Below, piece after piece: positions 8,731-16,740 of a stretch of 17,373 nt of DNA (position 1 is its first letter; each line of letters starts with the position of its first letter). The DNA comes from Candidatus Altimarinota bacterium (GTDB taxonomy: Bacteria > Patescibacteriota > Gracilibacteria > BD1-5 > UBA6164): the NCBI GenBank assembly GCA_020631575.1, contig JAHDGX010000011.1:1-17373 (forward strand), written 5' to 3'. Both the position numbers and the translations under genes were made by a program. Under the pieces are notes generated by a model. The model made no database searches, was not told the origin of the DNA, and saw only the letters and a program-made list of their open reading frames with translations.

Positions 8731-8772
8731 TTTGCGATAGCCCACAGAGGTTAATCCTCTGAGACTCGCAAA
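8731..8772 (-). promoter_or_regulatory. 5'-end hairpin of the 77-aa gene transcript (module copy 1)
   Basis: The outer stem TTTGCGA (8731-8737) with TCGCAAA (8766-8772) and inner stem CAGAGG (8745-8750) with CCTCTG (8756-8761) enclose the loop TTAAT. The predicted transcript start falls at the base of the hairpin, so it would cap the 5' end of the mRNA. A closely similar element is at 9071-9109. Confidence 0.7.
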
Positions 8773-8775
8773 ATA

Positions 8776-8804
8776 ATAGTATCATGAATAATATGTTATT
8801 ACAA
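8776..8804 (-). promoter_or_regulatory. Promoter of the 77-aa gene
   Basis: Reverse strand TTGTAA (8799-8804), 17-base spacer, TACTAT (8776-8781), preceded by TGA (CATGATACTAT), an extended -10 shape. It shares the TGATAC core with the promoter at 9115-9143. Confidence 0.6.
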
Positions 8805-8830
8805 GTTTTGTTGTATAATTAATTTTAGGT

Positions 8831-8858
8831 AAAAAAGATATTCACTAAGGAATATCTT
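8831..8858 (-). terminator. Terminator downstream of the 47-aa gene
   Basis: A 9-bp perfect stem, AAGATATTC (8835-8843) with GAATATCTT (8850-8858), 6-nt loop. On the reverse strand the stem runs into six T residues (8836-8831). It separates the 47-aa transcript from the promoter of the next module. Confidence 0.7.
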
Positions 8859-8875
8859 ATAAAGTTATTATGTTT

Positions 8876-8899
8876 GGGACCGGCCTTAAGCCGAGTCCC
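8876..8899. repeat. GC-rich hairpin in the 3' region of the 47-aa gene
   Basis: GGGAC (8876-8880) pairs with GTCCC (8895-8899) and CGGC (8881-8884) with GCCG (8890-8893), with one bulged A and a CTTAA loop. No T-run follows on the reverse strand, so it is not a classic terminator. It may protect the 3' end of the transcript, whose terminator follows at 8831-8858. Confidence 0.5.
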
Positions 8900-8909
8900 G
8901 AAAAAGAGG

Positions 8910-9053
8910 TTAGCGAACCAGTATACATCTCGCCTTAGGAAAAGCGTTTCGAAGAGCAGCATCTATGCTTTGCTCCCCTGTGTTTCCATGGCAACGGAGA
9001 GTTGCCAATTCGGATTTTCCTGAAAGGTGTTTGATGAAGTAAAGTCGCGTCAT
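8910..9053 (-). CDS. Small basic protein of unknown function, 47 aa, atypical composition
   Basis: I do not recognise this protein. It has 47 residues, starts MTRLYFIKHLSG and ends KARCILVR, is net basic, and has two cysteines and no membrane segment. A strong Shine-Dalgarno (GAGGA) lies 7 bases before the ATG, and a near-consensus promoter with a 5' hairpin precedes it. Its three glycines are GGA or GGG and none is UGA. GC content is higher than in flanking genes. With the 77-aa gene it forms a pair of independently transcribed modules of the same design. Its short length makes the coding call less certain than its neighbour's, but promoter, hairpin, ribosome site and terminator all fit this frame. 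Origin by transfer is an inference. Confidence 0.6.
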   Translation of the reverse strand: MTRLYFIKHLSGKSELATLRCHGNTGEQSIDAALRNAFPKARCILVR

Positions 9054-9070
9054 ATGCTCGTCCTCGATTT

Positions 9071-9109
9071 TGCGATCACCACTCAAGAGTTAATCTCTTG
9101 GGGCTCGCA
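9071..9109 (-). promoter_or_regulatory. 5'-end hairpin of the 47-aa gene transcript (module copy 2)
   Basis: Outer stem TGCGA (9071-9075) with TCGCA (9105-9109), inner stem CAAGAG (9084-9089) with CTCTTG (9095-9100), loop TTAAT. The outer bases, loop and AGAG/CTCT inner core match copy 1 at 8731-8772. The predicted transcript start is at the base of the hairpin. Confidence 0.7.
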
Positions 9110-9114
9110 TGTTC

Positions 9115-9143
9115 ATTGTATCAGGATTCTTGTATTATTTCAA
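9115..9143 (-). promoter_or_regulatory. Strong promoter of the 47-aa gene
   Basis: Reverse strand TTGAAA (9138-9143), 17-base spacer, TACAAT (9115-9120) with an upstream TGA (extended -10). This is the best sigma-70-like promoter in the window. Its -35 box starts two bases after the recX stop codon. Confidence 0.75.
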
Positions 9144-9144
9144 C

Positions 9145-9720
9145 TTATATAACTATTCATTTTATTTCATCATATCTAAATCACTTTACTATAAGCTTTT
9201 GGATGATTTTATCGCGTGAATATTTATTCTTAAGCTTTTCATATTCTCTCAGAATATTCTCAGACTCTCAATCTGGAAAATATTCTTCCAAAAGTCAGTC
9301 TAAAACCTCCCTATCTCACTTTGTTTCTCAAAGCTTCTGAAATATGTGATAGCGACTCTTGCCTTTGTTTATAAGAATTTCTATTTTTCTTCTGAGGAAA
9401 CCTTCATCAAGAATACTTTCTCAACTTTCGAGATATTTTTCGAGATAAGATTCTACTTTCTCGATCGGAAATAGCTTCTCTCGCATCTTTTGCCGGATAT
9501 ACCTGTAGTTCTTATTACGAAAGATATAATTATCAATTTTGGAGGCTATTATTTGATCCTCCTGGAGGAGATGTTTTATTTCCTGAAATACTGTTTCACT
9601 GTCTTGTTCACTTCCCTTTTCTTTCAGTTTCTGCAGTAACCTATTGTTGCTTGGATAATAACGAAAATAATACCAAAGAGCATAATCTTTGAGTCTTTGA
9701 GTGGTATATTTTTTATCCAT
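9145..9720 (-). CDS. recX: Regulatory protein RecX
   Basis: A 191-residue, highly charged, all-helical protein. RecX binds RecA filaments and modulates their growth in recombination and the SOS response. The layout is of repeated three-helix units: KDYALWYYFRYYPSNNRLLQKLKEKG is the typical first unit, a middle unit contains YRYIRQKMREK, and later units contain FLRRKIEILINKGKSRYHIFQKL and KIIQKLIVKGFRYDEI. The frame contains several UGA-Gly codons and would end at residue 99 under the standard code. The ATG overlaps the end of the small acidic gene upstream by 8 bp, so translation is probably coupled. recA is not adjacent in this window. The family call rests on pattern and length rather than on one diagnostic motif. 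Confidence 0.72.
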
Positions 9721-9838
9721 TATTTAGTATGTCTGCTGTTCTATCAGACTCACTATCATCAAGGTTAGCTTTATCTCAGTATCCTTCAACTGGAACCTCA
9801 TCTAATTCATCCTTATTACTAGGTGTATATTCACTCAT
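9713..9838 (-). CDS. Small acidic protein overlapping recX, 41 aa, function unknown
   Basis: I do not recognise this one. It is a 41-residue, strongly acidic and probably disordered reading frame (starts MSEYTPSNKDELDEVPVEG, ends DILNNG), open only if UGA is Gly (GGA TAC TGA GAT). Its TAA overlaps the recX ATG in a different frame (AATAATGGATAA), an arrangement typical of coupled genes. A weak TACAAA box lies six bases before its ATG, which would make it the leaderless first gene of the recX transcript, divergent from groES. Without a homologue the coding call is moderate; it may serve mainly to load ribosomes on recX. Confidence 0.5.
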
Positions 9839-9876
9839 AATTTATTTGTAAAAAAAGTTAAATCATTAATATTCTA

Positions 9877-9882
9877 TATAAT
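9877..9882 (+). promoter_or_regulatory. -10 box of groES-groEL
   Basis: A perfect TATAAT 27 bases before the groES ATG; the predicted start is near 9889, giving a leader of about 20 nt. No good -35 is visible. No CIRCE repeat is present, so HrcA control is not indicated. Confidence 0.5.
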
Positions 9883-9909
9883 ATTTTATTTATTCTAAAA
9901 GTAAAATTT

Positions 9910-10188
9910 ATGAAAATAGAGCCACTTTTTGATAGAGTTGTACTCAGAGCTGTAGAGCAAGAAACTATTACAAATTCTGGAATTATACTTCCAGATAGCG
10001 CAAGTAAGGAGCGACCATTTATATATGAGGTTATTGCTGTGTGACCGGGAAAAGCTGACAAAGATATGTCGAGCATATCTGTGGGAGATAAAGTCCTAGC
10101 TGGTCAATACTCATGAGACGAAGTTAAACTTTGAGAAGAAGAATATAAAGTGGTAGCAATAGAATATATTTTAGGAAAAATAATTTAA
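9910..10188 (+). CDS. groES: Co-chaperonin GroES
   Basis: A 92-residue protein, normal GroES length. It caps the GroEL folding chamber. MKIEPLFDRVVLRAVE is the conserved first strand, TNSGIILPDSASKERPF covers the mobile loop and the following segment, VIAVGPGK follows, and ISVGDKVLAGQYSGDEVKL is the conserved roof and C-terminal region. UGA encodes glycines in VGPG, YSGDE and KLGEEE. It lies three bases upstream of groEL in the usual order, with no Shine-Dalgarno sequence, so the pair forms one transcription unit ending at the terminator at 11869. Confidence 0.96.
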
Positions 10189-10191
10189 ACT

Positions 10192-11850
10192 ATGGCAAAA
10201 CAAATAAAATTCGCAGATGAGGCTCGAGGAGCAATGTTTTCAGGGATTGAGCAGGTAGCAAAGACTGTGACTGTTACTATGTGACCAAAAGGTCGAAATG
10301 TAGTATTTGATCGAGGTTTTTGAGCTCCTCAGGTAACGAATGATGGAGCGACCATCGCAAAAGAAATAGAACTGGAGGATAAGTTTGAAAACATGGGAGC
10401 AGAGCTAGTGAAGCAAGCAGCTGAGAGAGCAAATACGCTTGCTGGTGACGGGACGACTACTGCTACCCTCCTCACCTACGCTCTTGCGAAAGAGTGACTT
10501 GAAAATATAAAGGATGGAGTCAATGCTGTAGAACTTAAAAATGGTATGAAAGCTGCAGGAGAAATAGTAATTGCTCGGCTCGCTGAAAATGCAAAAGCAA
10601 TTAGTAGCCCAGAGGAGATAGAGCAAGTCGCTAGTATCTCTGCTCAAGACTCTAGAGTCGGAGAAATAATAGCCCTCGCGATGGAAAAAGTGGGAAATGA
10701 TGGAGTTATAACGGTAGAGGAAGGACAAACATTTGAAATGCAGGTAGATATAACCGAAGGAATGCAGTTTGAGAATGGCTATATGAGTCCATATATGGTC
10801 TCTGACACTGACAAGATGATTGCAGAGATAAAAGATGCTCCAATCCTCCTCACAGATAAGAAAATCTCTAATATGAAAGAGTTTCTTCCTCTTCTGGAAG
10901 AACTTGTAAACTCTGGAAAAAAAGACCTTGTAATTATAGCAGAAGATATTGATGGAGAGGCTCTTACGACTATTATCCTCAATAAGCTTAAATGAGTGCT
11001 CAATGTGCTTGGGATTAAGGCTCCTGGGTTTGGAGAAAAGAAAAAGGATAATCTTCAGGATCTAGCGGTTCTCACCTGAGCTACAGTCATAACTGATGAA
11101 CTTGGGATGAAGCTAGAGAATACAACGCTCGCGCATCTCGGAAGAGCGAAAAATGTGATATCTACAAAAGATACGACAACAGTGATTGATGGAGCTGGTA
11201 ATCAGGACGATATTTCTTCTCGAGTATCAGAACTTAAAGCTCAGCTTGAAACTACAACAAGTAACTATGATAAAGATAAGCTCGCTGAGAGAATAGCAAA
11301 ACTTGCTGGATGAGTAGCTGTTATCAAAGTCTGAGCCATGAGTGAAGTTGAGATGAAAGAAAAAAAACTCAGAATAGAAGATGCTCTTAATGCTACCAGA
11401 GCAGCAGTTTCAGAGTGAGTGGTTGCAGGTTGAGGAATTGCGCTTCTGAGAGCTTCAAGCGTCCTTGATGGAGTTGATCTTTGATCAGAAGACCAAAATA
11501 CAGGACTCAAAATAGTACAGCAAGCTCTCTGCTACCCTCTGAAACAAATAGTGCAAAACTCCGGTCGAGATGAATCTCTTGTGATGAAAGAAGTATTGTC
11601 AAAAGATGATATAAACTACGGATACGATGCAGCACTTGAAGAGTTTGGAGATATGCTCGAATCAGGTATTATTGACCCTATGAAGGTTGAGCGTATAGCA
11701 CTCCAAGAGGCTATTTCTCTTGCAGGTATGTTTCTCACTACTGAGTCTGCTATCACTGATATACCAGGAAAATGAGATAATGCTCCGGCTATGCCAGCAA
11801 TGTGAGGTATGGGTTGAATGTGAGGTATGCCTGGAATGGGAATGATGTAA
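10192..11850 (+). CDS. groEL: Chaperonin GroEL
   Basis: A 552-residue Hsp60 of normal length that refolds proteins in the cytoplasm with GroES and ATP. It begins MAKQIKFADEARGAM. The ATP-binding segments VTMGPKGRNVV and AGDGTTTATLL are intact, as are APGFGEKKKDNLQDLAVLTG, the ALNATRAAVSEGVVAGGG block, and a Gly/Met-rich tail (GGMPGMGMM) typical of GroEL C-termini. UGA codons encode conserved glycines, including the one in TMGPKG and several in the tail. The equatorial segment QALCYPLKQIVQNSG differs from the usual ALEEPLRQIAENAG by a Cys-Tyr pair but keeps the PL-QI core. It is followed directly by a strong terminator. Confidence 0.97.
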
Positions 11851-11868
11851 AAAGTATTATAATTTATT

Positions 11869-11896
11869 AAAAGTCCTGATAAATCAGGACTTTTTT
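11869..11896 (+). terminator. groES-groEL terminator
   Basis: AAAAGTCCTGA pairs with TCAGGACTTTT around a short TAAA loop (11869-11894), running into six T residues (11891-11896). A classic intrinsic terminator 18 bases after the groEL stop. Confidence 0.88.
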
Positions 11897-11929
11897 GTAT
11901 TTTTGAGTGCAATATGATATTTTTAGTAT

Positions 11930-13144
11930 ATGTGAGTAGAATGAAATAGTCATAATCAGCAAGATATTTGTGGTAACGATTGAGTGCCATATTTTTCAGA
12001 TCGAAATCTAGATATACCACAATGAATACGTTTTCATATTTCAGGTATCCATAATGAGGCAACACAAGAACAGGTTGCTTTAAAAGCAAATATTGTAGAA
12101 AATTTTATACGATCAAGTATTAATGTGGACTCTTGAAGCCCAGAGCTTAATTCTTATATATACGATGAAATATTTTCTCACCTATATACTTGAGTTTCTG
12201 AATCAAGAGGAACTTTAGAAGATATTGATTTCCCAGATTTTGTTTTACGCGATATTTTTATTGCTGCATTAGAGCATTTTGCTTTGGAAAAACCTGAAGA
12301 TTTTTCTGTTTATTTGAGTTCAGATTCTCATGAAGCAACTTTCTGAAATACTCTTATTGATATTTCTTTACTAGTAGAACATGTTCAAGATAAAAGTATT
12401 TGAGAATATGAGCAGGTTCAAAACGATGCATGATCTCTTCTACCGTCTACCTCACCAGAATCAAGAACAGATCTTCCAAGAGAATTACAGTTAATAATGA
12501 GTGAAAGATCTGAAAATCAATTTGATGTGTTAGAAAGAGAATGATTTTCTAGGCCTATGCGCAACTTTATCTTGATAGACCTTTTCCCCAATGTTATGGG
12601 AGAAGATTTTGAGTTTTGAGATCAACATATAGAGAGACTTCAAAAATTTTGCTTGTTTCTTATAGATATGGAAACAACGAGATGAACCCAAACTGTAAAT
12701 ATGCAGTGATCTTCATGATCTTGATTTACTCAACTTTTGAATGAAGCCCACGCTAGTAGAGAAACGGGTGAGTTTAATAGTATTGACACTCGACTGAGAG
12801 AAGCTGTTAAATTTTACAGTGATAATGATCTTTCAAGGCTAAATAGTTTTACGACTATAAATACAGAAAATATCCCTAGAGCAGATTGGGTTCAGGAATT
12901 ATGGTTGTACAATGAAAATCCTAGAAACGGGAATGAGTTTACTATTGATAGTGAGCTTAAACTCCTTTTAATATTTCTTGCCCAAAGAAATCCTGAGAAT
13001 CTGAGAAATATTATTTTATGAAATAATACACAAATTGCAGCTATGAACCTGTATCAAACCCACCATACTAATGCTATATGAGTATGAGCTCACCAAGCTG
13101 CAAATATGAGACTGCGTCAGATGCTTATGAGACATTTTATATAA
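11930..13144 (+). CDS. Hypothetical protein, 404 aa, function unknown
   Basis: I do not recognise this protein. It is a continuous 404-codon frame under code 25, with UGA-Gly throughout, including three in the low-complexity segment MQGSSGSGF at about residue 260. The N-terminal part is acidic and Asn/Gln-rich (starts MGVEGNSHNQQDICGNDG). I see no signal peptide, membrane segment or catalytic motif. The C-terminal third looks helical, with ELKLLLIFLAQRNPENLRNIIL and a basic end in RLRQMLMRHFI. It has its own probable terminator at 13182-13214 and follows the groEL terminator, so it is probably a single-gene unit. The start at 11930 is the first ATG in frame but is not supported by a ribosome site. 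Confidence 0.6.
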
Positions 13145-13156
13145 GACTATTAGTGG

Positions 13157-13184
13157 TTGCAATTCTTCCCTTCTTCCCTACAAT
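13157..13184 (+). promoter_or_regulatory. Promoter of the RNA methyltransferase gene
   Basis: TTGCAA (13157-13162), a 16-base spacer and TACAAT (13179-13184). Predicted start near 13191. The -10 box overlaps the 5' arm of the terminator at 13182, so transcripts from here would not contain the full hairpin. Confidence 0.5.
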
Positions 13185-13214
13185 CTCTCTCGTTTATACT
13201 CTAGAGAGATTTTT
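13182..13214 (+). terminator. Terminator of the 404-aa gene, ending at the next ATG
   Basis: AATCTCTCT (13182-13190) pairs with AGAGAGATT (13203-13211), 12-nt loop, followed by T residues up to the ATG at 13215. The arms closely resemble the thrS attenuator hairpin at 6495-6520. With no leader peptide upstream, simple termination is the likely role. Confidence 0.65.
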
Positions 13215-14654
13215 ATGAAGAAATGAGCAATAGTAGAAAATATTACGATTGAAAAGTTGGTTTTTTGAGGAAAAGGTTTTGTAAGGCTTGAAGACTGAAA
13301 AGTAGCATTTATCACCGGATGAGCTGTACCTCAAGCTGTAGTAGATATAAAGATTACTAAAAAACGTAAAGATTATTATGAGGCTCAAATAGTAAACGTC
13401 ATTACGAAATCCCCTCTAGAAACTGAGAGTTATGATCTTTTCCCAGGGGCTCCATGGATGAATATTTCTTACCAGGAGCAACTGAAAATTAAACAAACAC
13501 AGATTGAGGAATCTATGTTTCACTTAAAAAAATATCAAGAAATTATCAATTTCTTACCGATAGTTCCTGCTCCTGAGCAATTTGGATATAGAAATAAGAT
13601 AGAATTCTCATTTGGAAAATATATCTCTCACAGAGACGATATACGGCAAGAGTTTAACGTATGATTTCATAAACGTGGAGAGTTTAGTAAGGTTGAAGAC
13701 TATGATGAATGTCTACTTATAGATGAACTACAAAACGAGATTTATAGAGAACTGAAGCAGTTTTGTAAAGATTCATGACTTCCTGTATATGACCAAAAGA
13801 TGAATCATGGTTTCTGGAGGCATTTTATGATGCGCAGAATGCATTTTAGTGAGGATATACTGATAGTACTCTCTGTGTATCCAGGATTTTTTGAAAGCAC
13901 TGAAAATACTGATAATTTTGATGAGGTAGAAAGCCTTGAAAAAATTAGAGTTTTCCTAAAGTCTCTTGCGGAAAAATATACAGGAATCAAATCAGTATAT
14001 ATTTCACATAATGCAAATAAAGCTGACACCCTTATCTGAGAAATGGAGTTAGTGCATTGAAATGGAGTTATTACAGAAACACTTCTTGGTCTTACCTTTG
14101 ATATCTGACCAAAGAGCTTCTTTCAGACAAACTCGCGATGAGCTGAGGTTCTCTACTCACTTGTAAAAGACTTTTTCTTAGAGTATCAAAAGGGAGAAAA
14201 AATTTGAACAGTATTAGATCTCTATGCGGGTACCGGAACTATCGGTATGATATTCTCAGATGTAGCGTCTGATGTGGTGAGTGTTGAGCTGGTAGAAGAA
14301 GCCTCAAAAAGTGGAGAACAAAATGCTCAGAAGAATGGGATCTCAAATATGAGCTTCGTGAATGCGAAAGTAGAAGAGTTTTTAGATGACTACCTTGAGC
14401 AAAATAAAAAAGCGGATCTTCTCATAATTGATCCTCCAAGAGCTGGAATGCATCCATCAGCTCTCCCGAATATTCTCAAGTTTGGAACTCAGCAAATGAT
14501 CTATGTATCGTGTAATCCTGCTACCCTTTCTCGTGATCTCTGATATATCCTAGAAAACTCTGACTACAGGATAGAAAAAGTTCAAGCAGTAGATATGTTT
14601 CCTCACACACATCATATAGAAACGGTTGTGAGTCTCGTTAAAAAACAATCCTAA
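13215..14654 (+). CDS. RNA (uracil-5-)-methyltransferase, TrmA/RlmC/RlmD family
   Basis: A 479-residue SAM-dependent enzyme that methylates C5 of a uridine in 23S rRNA or tRNA. The N-terminal 60 or so residues look like a TRAM RNA-binding domain (MKKGAIVENITIEKLVFGGKG). SAM motif I is LDLYAGTGTIG near residue 334, followed by SVELVEEA, then IIDPPRAGMHP near 403, the catalytic Cys in YVSCNPATLSRDL near 431, and DMFPHTHHIE at the end. The [4Fe-4S] cysteine cluster usual in RlmD, just after the TRAM domain, is missing: the segment reads LFPGAPWMNISYQEQ with no Cys. TRAM favours an RlmD/RlmCD-like role, but the target base is undetermined. The stop overlaps that of the convergent gene inside a shared terminator. 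Confidence 0.87.
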
Positions 14655-14667
14655 TTAGGATTGTTTT
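14642..14667. terminator. Bidirectional terminator shared by the methyltransferase and dnaA operons
   Basis: AAAACAATCC (14642-14651) pairs with GGATTGTTTT (14658-14667) around TAATTA, and is T-rich on both strands. The forward stop TAA (14652-14654) and the reverse stop TAG (14651-14653) both fall at the loop. Confidence 0.8.
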
Positions 14668-15103
14668 CTTCTTGTAGATATTTTTTATAACGTAATCTTA
14701 TATATCTATCATAAGCTGGTACTAATACTCTAAAAACTTTCGCAGAAAATCTTTCAGTATAGTCTTCTCTGAGAGAAAAAGGAGCGCTATTAAACTCTTG
14801 TAAGACTCCTTGTGAAAGTAGATATTTTTTAACTTCATTTGGATCAATATCGGGTTGAATTGAGATACGAAGAGTAGTACTTTTGTCATATATTCGAATT
14901 CAGATTGAGTTTGCTTGAATACATGATCCTGTAAAATCAAATCTTGGAGCATCTAGTTCCACTAATATACTTTTAAGTTCATCTAAATCACTATCTAGAT
15001 TAGTTAAAACACCTATAAATTTTCTTGTTCGTTCACTTCATGATGCTCTACTAGGTACTGTGTGTAGATCATATGCTGTTTTCGATGCAATATCTTGTTT
15101 CAT
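14651..15103 (-). CDS. Hypothetical protein co-transcribed with dnaA, 150 aa
   Basis: I do not recognise this protein. It has 150 residues, starts MKQDIASKTAYDLHTVPSR and ends YLQEENNPN. It is soluble and charged, with predicted helices (LDSDLDELKSILVELD) and a strand-rich middle (IGIRIYDKSTTLRISIQ). It is rich in Asp/Glu early and basic near the C-terminus (RYIRLRYKKYL). Its ATG begins one base after the dnaA stop (TAA T ATG), so it is almost certainly in the dnaA operon and may act in replication or its control; that is inference from position only. It contains at least two UGA-Gly codons. dnaN, the common gene after dnaA, is absent here. Confidence 0.65.
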
Positions 15104-15104
15104 A

Positions 15105-16535
15105 TTATATCCCTATTCCATCTTTGATAGCATTTACTTCGTAGAGAAGTGTTTTGTCTTTTTTGAGCATCTTGTCCATCTTGTTACATGAATAGAGCAC
15201 TGATGCATGGTTTCGACCATTAAAGATGTTCCCGATTCTTTCATAGGTATAGTTCATCTTTGTTTTGAGGAGGTACATTCCTACTTGTCTTGGAATCATG
15301 AACTCTTTTTTTCTGTTTTCTCAAAGTATTCCTTCTTTTTCGATTCCAAAATGCATACTTACTGCGTCTATGATGTCTTCGTATGATTTGATAGTACTAG
15401 TTGTTCTTCTTTCTGCTGATTTAGATTCTCCAAGTAGATCAGTAGTAAAGCTGAGTTTTTGAAGTTTTTGAGCAATTCGAGAGAGACTTGGGGTGTTTCC
15501 TGTAAGCTCATATTCTGCTATCATTTGATTGAGGACTCATTCGAGTTCCCGTACGTTTTCCGTTACATTTGCTGCTATAAACTCTGCAACATCTTGAGGA
15601 ATCATAAATTCTTTTTCTCTCGCTTTTTCTTGGATGATAGCAAGACGAGTTTCAAAGTCTGGTTTTCAGATGTCTACCGTGATTCCCCACTCAAATCTAC
15701 TCCTAAGTCTTGGTTCTAGTTCAGTAAGTTCTTTTGGAGCTCTATCCCCAGAAATGATTATCTGTTTATTCGCATCATAGAGAATGTTAAAGATGTTATA
15801 GAGTTCGTTCTGTGTTTGCTCTTTTTTCGATAAAAACTGAACATCATCTATTACGAGCACGTCTATAGCTCTAAATTTTTCTAAGAGTTTATCTACGGTT
15901 CTCTTTTTTACCGCAGTTACATACTCTGTTATAAACTTATCAGCTGTCGTATAAGCTACTTTTTTATTCTTATATTTCATAAGGATTTCATTCCCTGTAG
16001 CTTGGAGAAGATGAGTCTTCCCAAGTCATACGTCTCAGTAGATATAGAGAGGGTTATATGATTTTCCTGGATTTTTTGTAACAGCTTCACATGCAGAATA
16101 AGCGAGTTGATTATCTCAACCGACAATAAAGTTTTTAAGGGTATATCGGTTACTCGTGCTCCCTTTTTTTTCTACTGCTGCTATTCCTGATCGCGCTTTT
16201 GTATTTTCAGCTTTTTTTGCTGACTTTGAGCTTTCTTTATAGTATGACTGACAATCAATAGCGTTTGTATTAGATGGATTGTCTATTTCATTATCTACTA
16301 TAAATTCTATAGAATGGATATTATCTCAAAACTCCCTTTGTGTAGCACTCAGCACTGTATCATAAAACTTTGCCTCTAAATTATCTTTCATGAAGCTTGA
16401 TACTGTTCCAAATGTTATAGAAGATTCATTAATCTCAACAATCGATATTTTCCTAAAATACACAAGAAAATCCTGCTTTTTAAGAGTTGAAATTACGTCA
16501 GTAAGAATATTCTTTAACTTGTAGTGCCTTTCCAT
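15105..16535 (-). CDS. dnaA: Chromosomal replication initiator protein DnaA
   Basis: A 476-residue AAA+ protein that binds DnaA boxes and opens the origin. Domain I is at about 1-75, a low-complexity Lys/Ser/Glu linker at 85-130, and AAA+ from about 130. Walker A is YGDVGLGKTH (residues 166-175), where Asp replaces the second Gly of the usual GGVGLGKTH. Walker B is VLVIDDVQFL, and sensor and arginine-finger segments are ISGDRAPKEL and LEPRLRSRFEWG. Domain IV carries the signature NGRNHASVLYSCNKM, which differs from the common GRDHTTVLHAC but keeps the RxH core. Two P-loop glycines are UGA. A gene encoding an unknown protein follows one base after its stop. Confidence 0.95.
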
Positions 16536-16740
16536 TGTTTTTTGTTTGTGAGAAGATAATTTTCTGTTTTGTCTAAAAACGAGATTAAAACTAGAATATG
16601 AATATTTTATAAGGGGTCAAAAGAAAAAAAATATTTGACACTCCTATATGTATAAAAAAATTATACGTTATATTTTTTGCTTTGCATCAGCAAATACTTA
16701 CAATGATTTCTATAAGAATAGTATATTTATTTTTTCTTAA
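16536..16740. other. AT-rich divergent region between dnaA and the transglycosylase gene
   Basis: About 205 bases, very AT-rich. It holds an isolated TTGACA (16635-16640), a small inverted repeat GTATAA/TTATAC (16650-16655 with 16661-16666), a TTTGCT/AGCAAA hairpin (16676-16681 with 16689-16694), and a plausible forward promoter TTACAA (16698-16703), 18-base spacer, TATATT (16722-16727). I see no clear cluster of DnaA boxes, so I do not call an origin. Confidence 0.4.

Noticed and set aside
8905..8925. tRNA-like GGTTAGCGAACC palindrome
   Set aside because: No cloverleaf, acceptor stem or anticodon arm can be built around it, and it lies at the stop of the 47-aa gene.
8731..9109. Integron attC sites flanking gene cassettes
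   Set aside because: The hairpins sit at the 5' ends of transcripts, lack RYYYAAC/GTTRRRY ends in the required places, and no integrase is present.
9839..9909. CIRCE operator before groES
   Set aside because: No TTAGCACTC-N9-GAGTGCTAA repeat or close variant.
11616..12089. 157-codon reverse-strand frame across the groEL end
   Set aside because: It is antisense to groEL, crosses the groEL terminator and overlaps the following gene; a shadow frame.
13145..13214. A second leader-peptide attenuator before the methyltransferase gene
   Set aside because: There is a terminator hairpin but only about 70 bases since the previous stop, no short amino-acid-biased frame, and the promoter overlaps the hairpin.
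16536..16740. oriC next to dnaA
   Set aside because: No cluster of TTATNCACA-like boxes could be found by eye; AT-richness alone is not enough.
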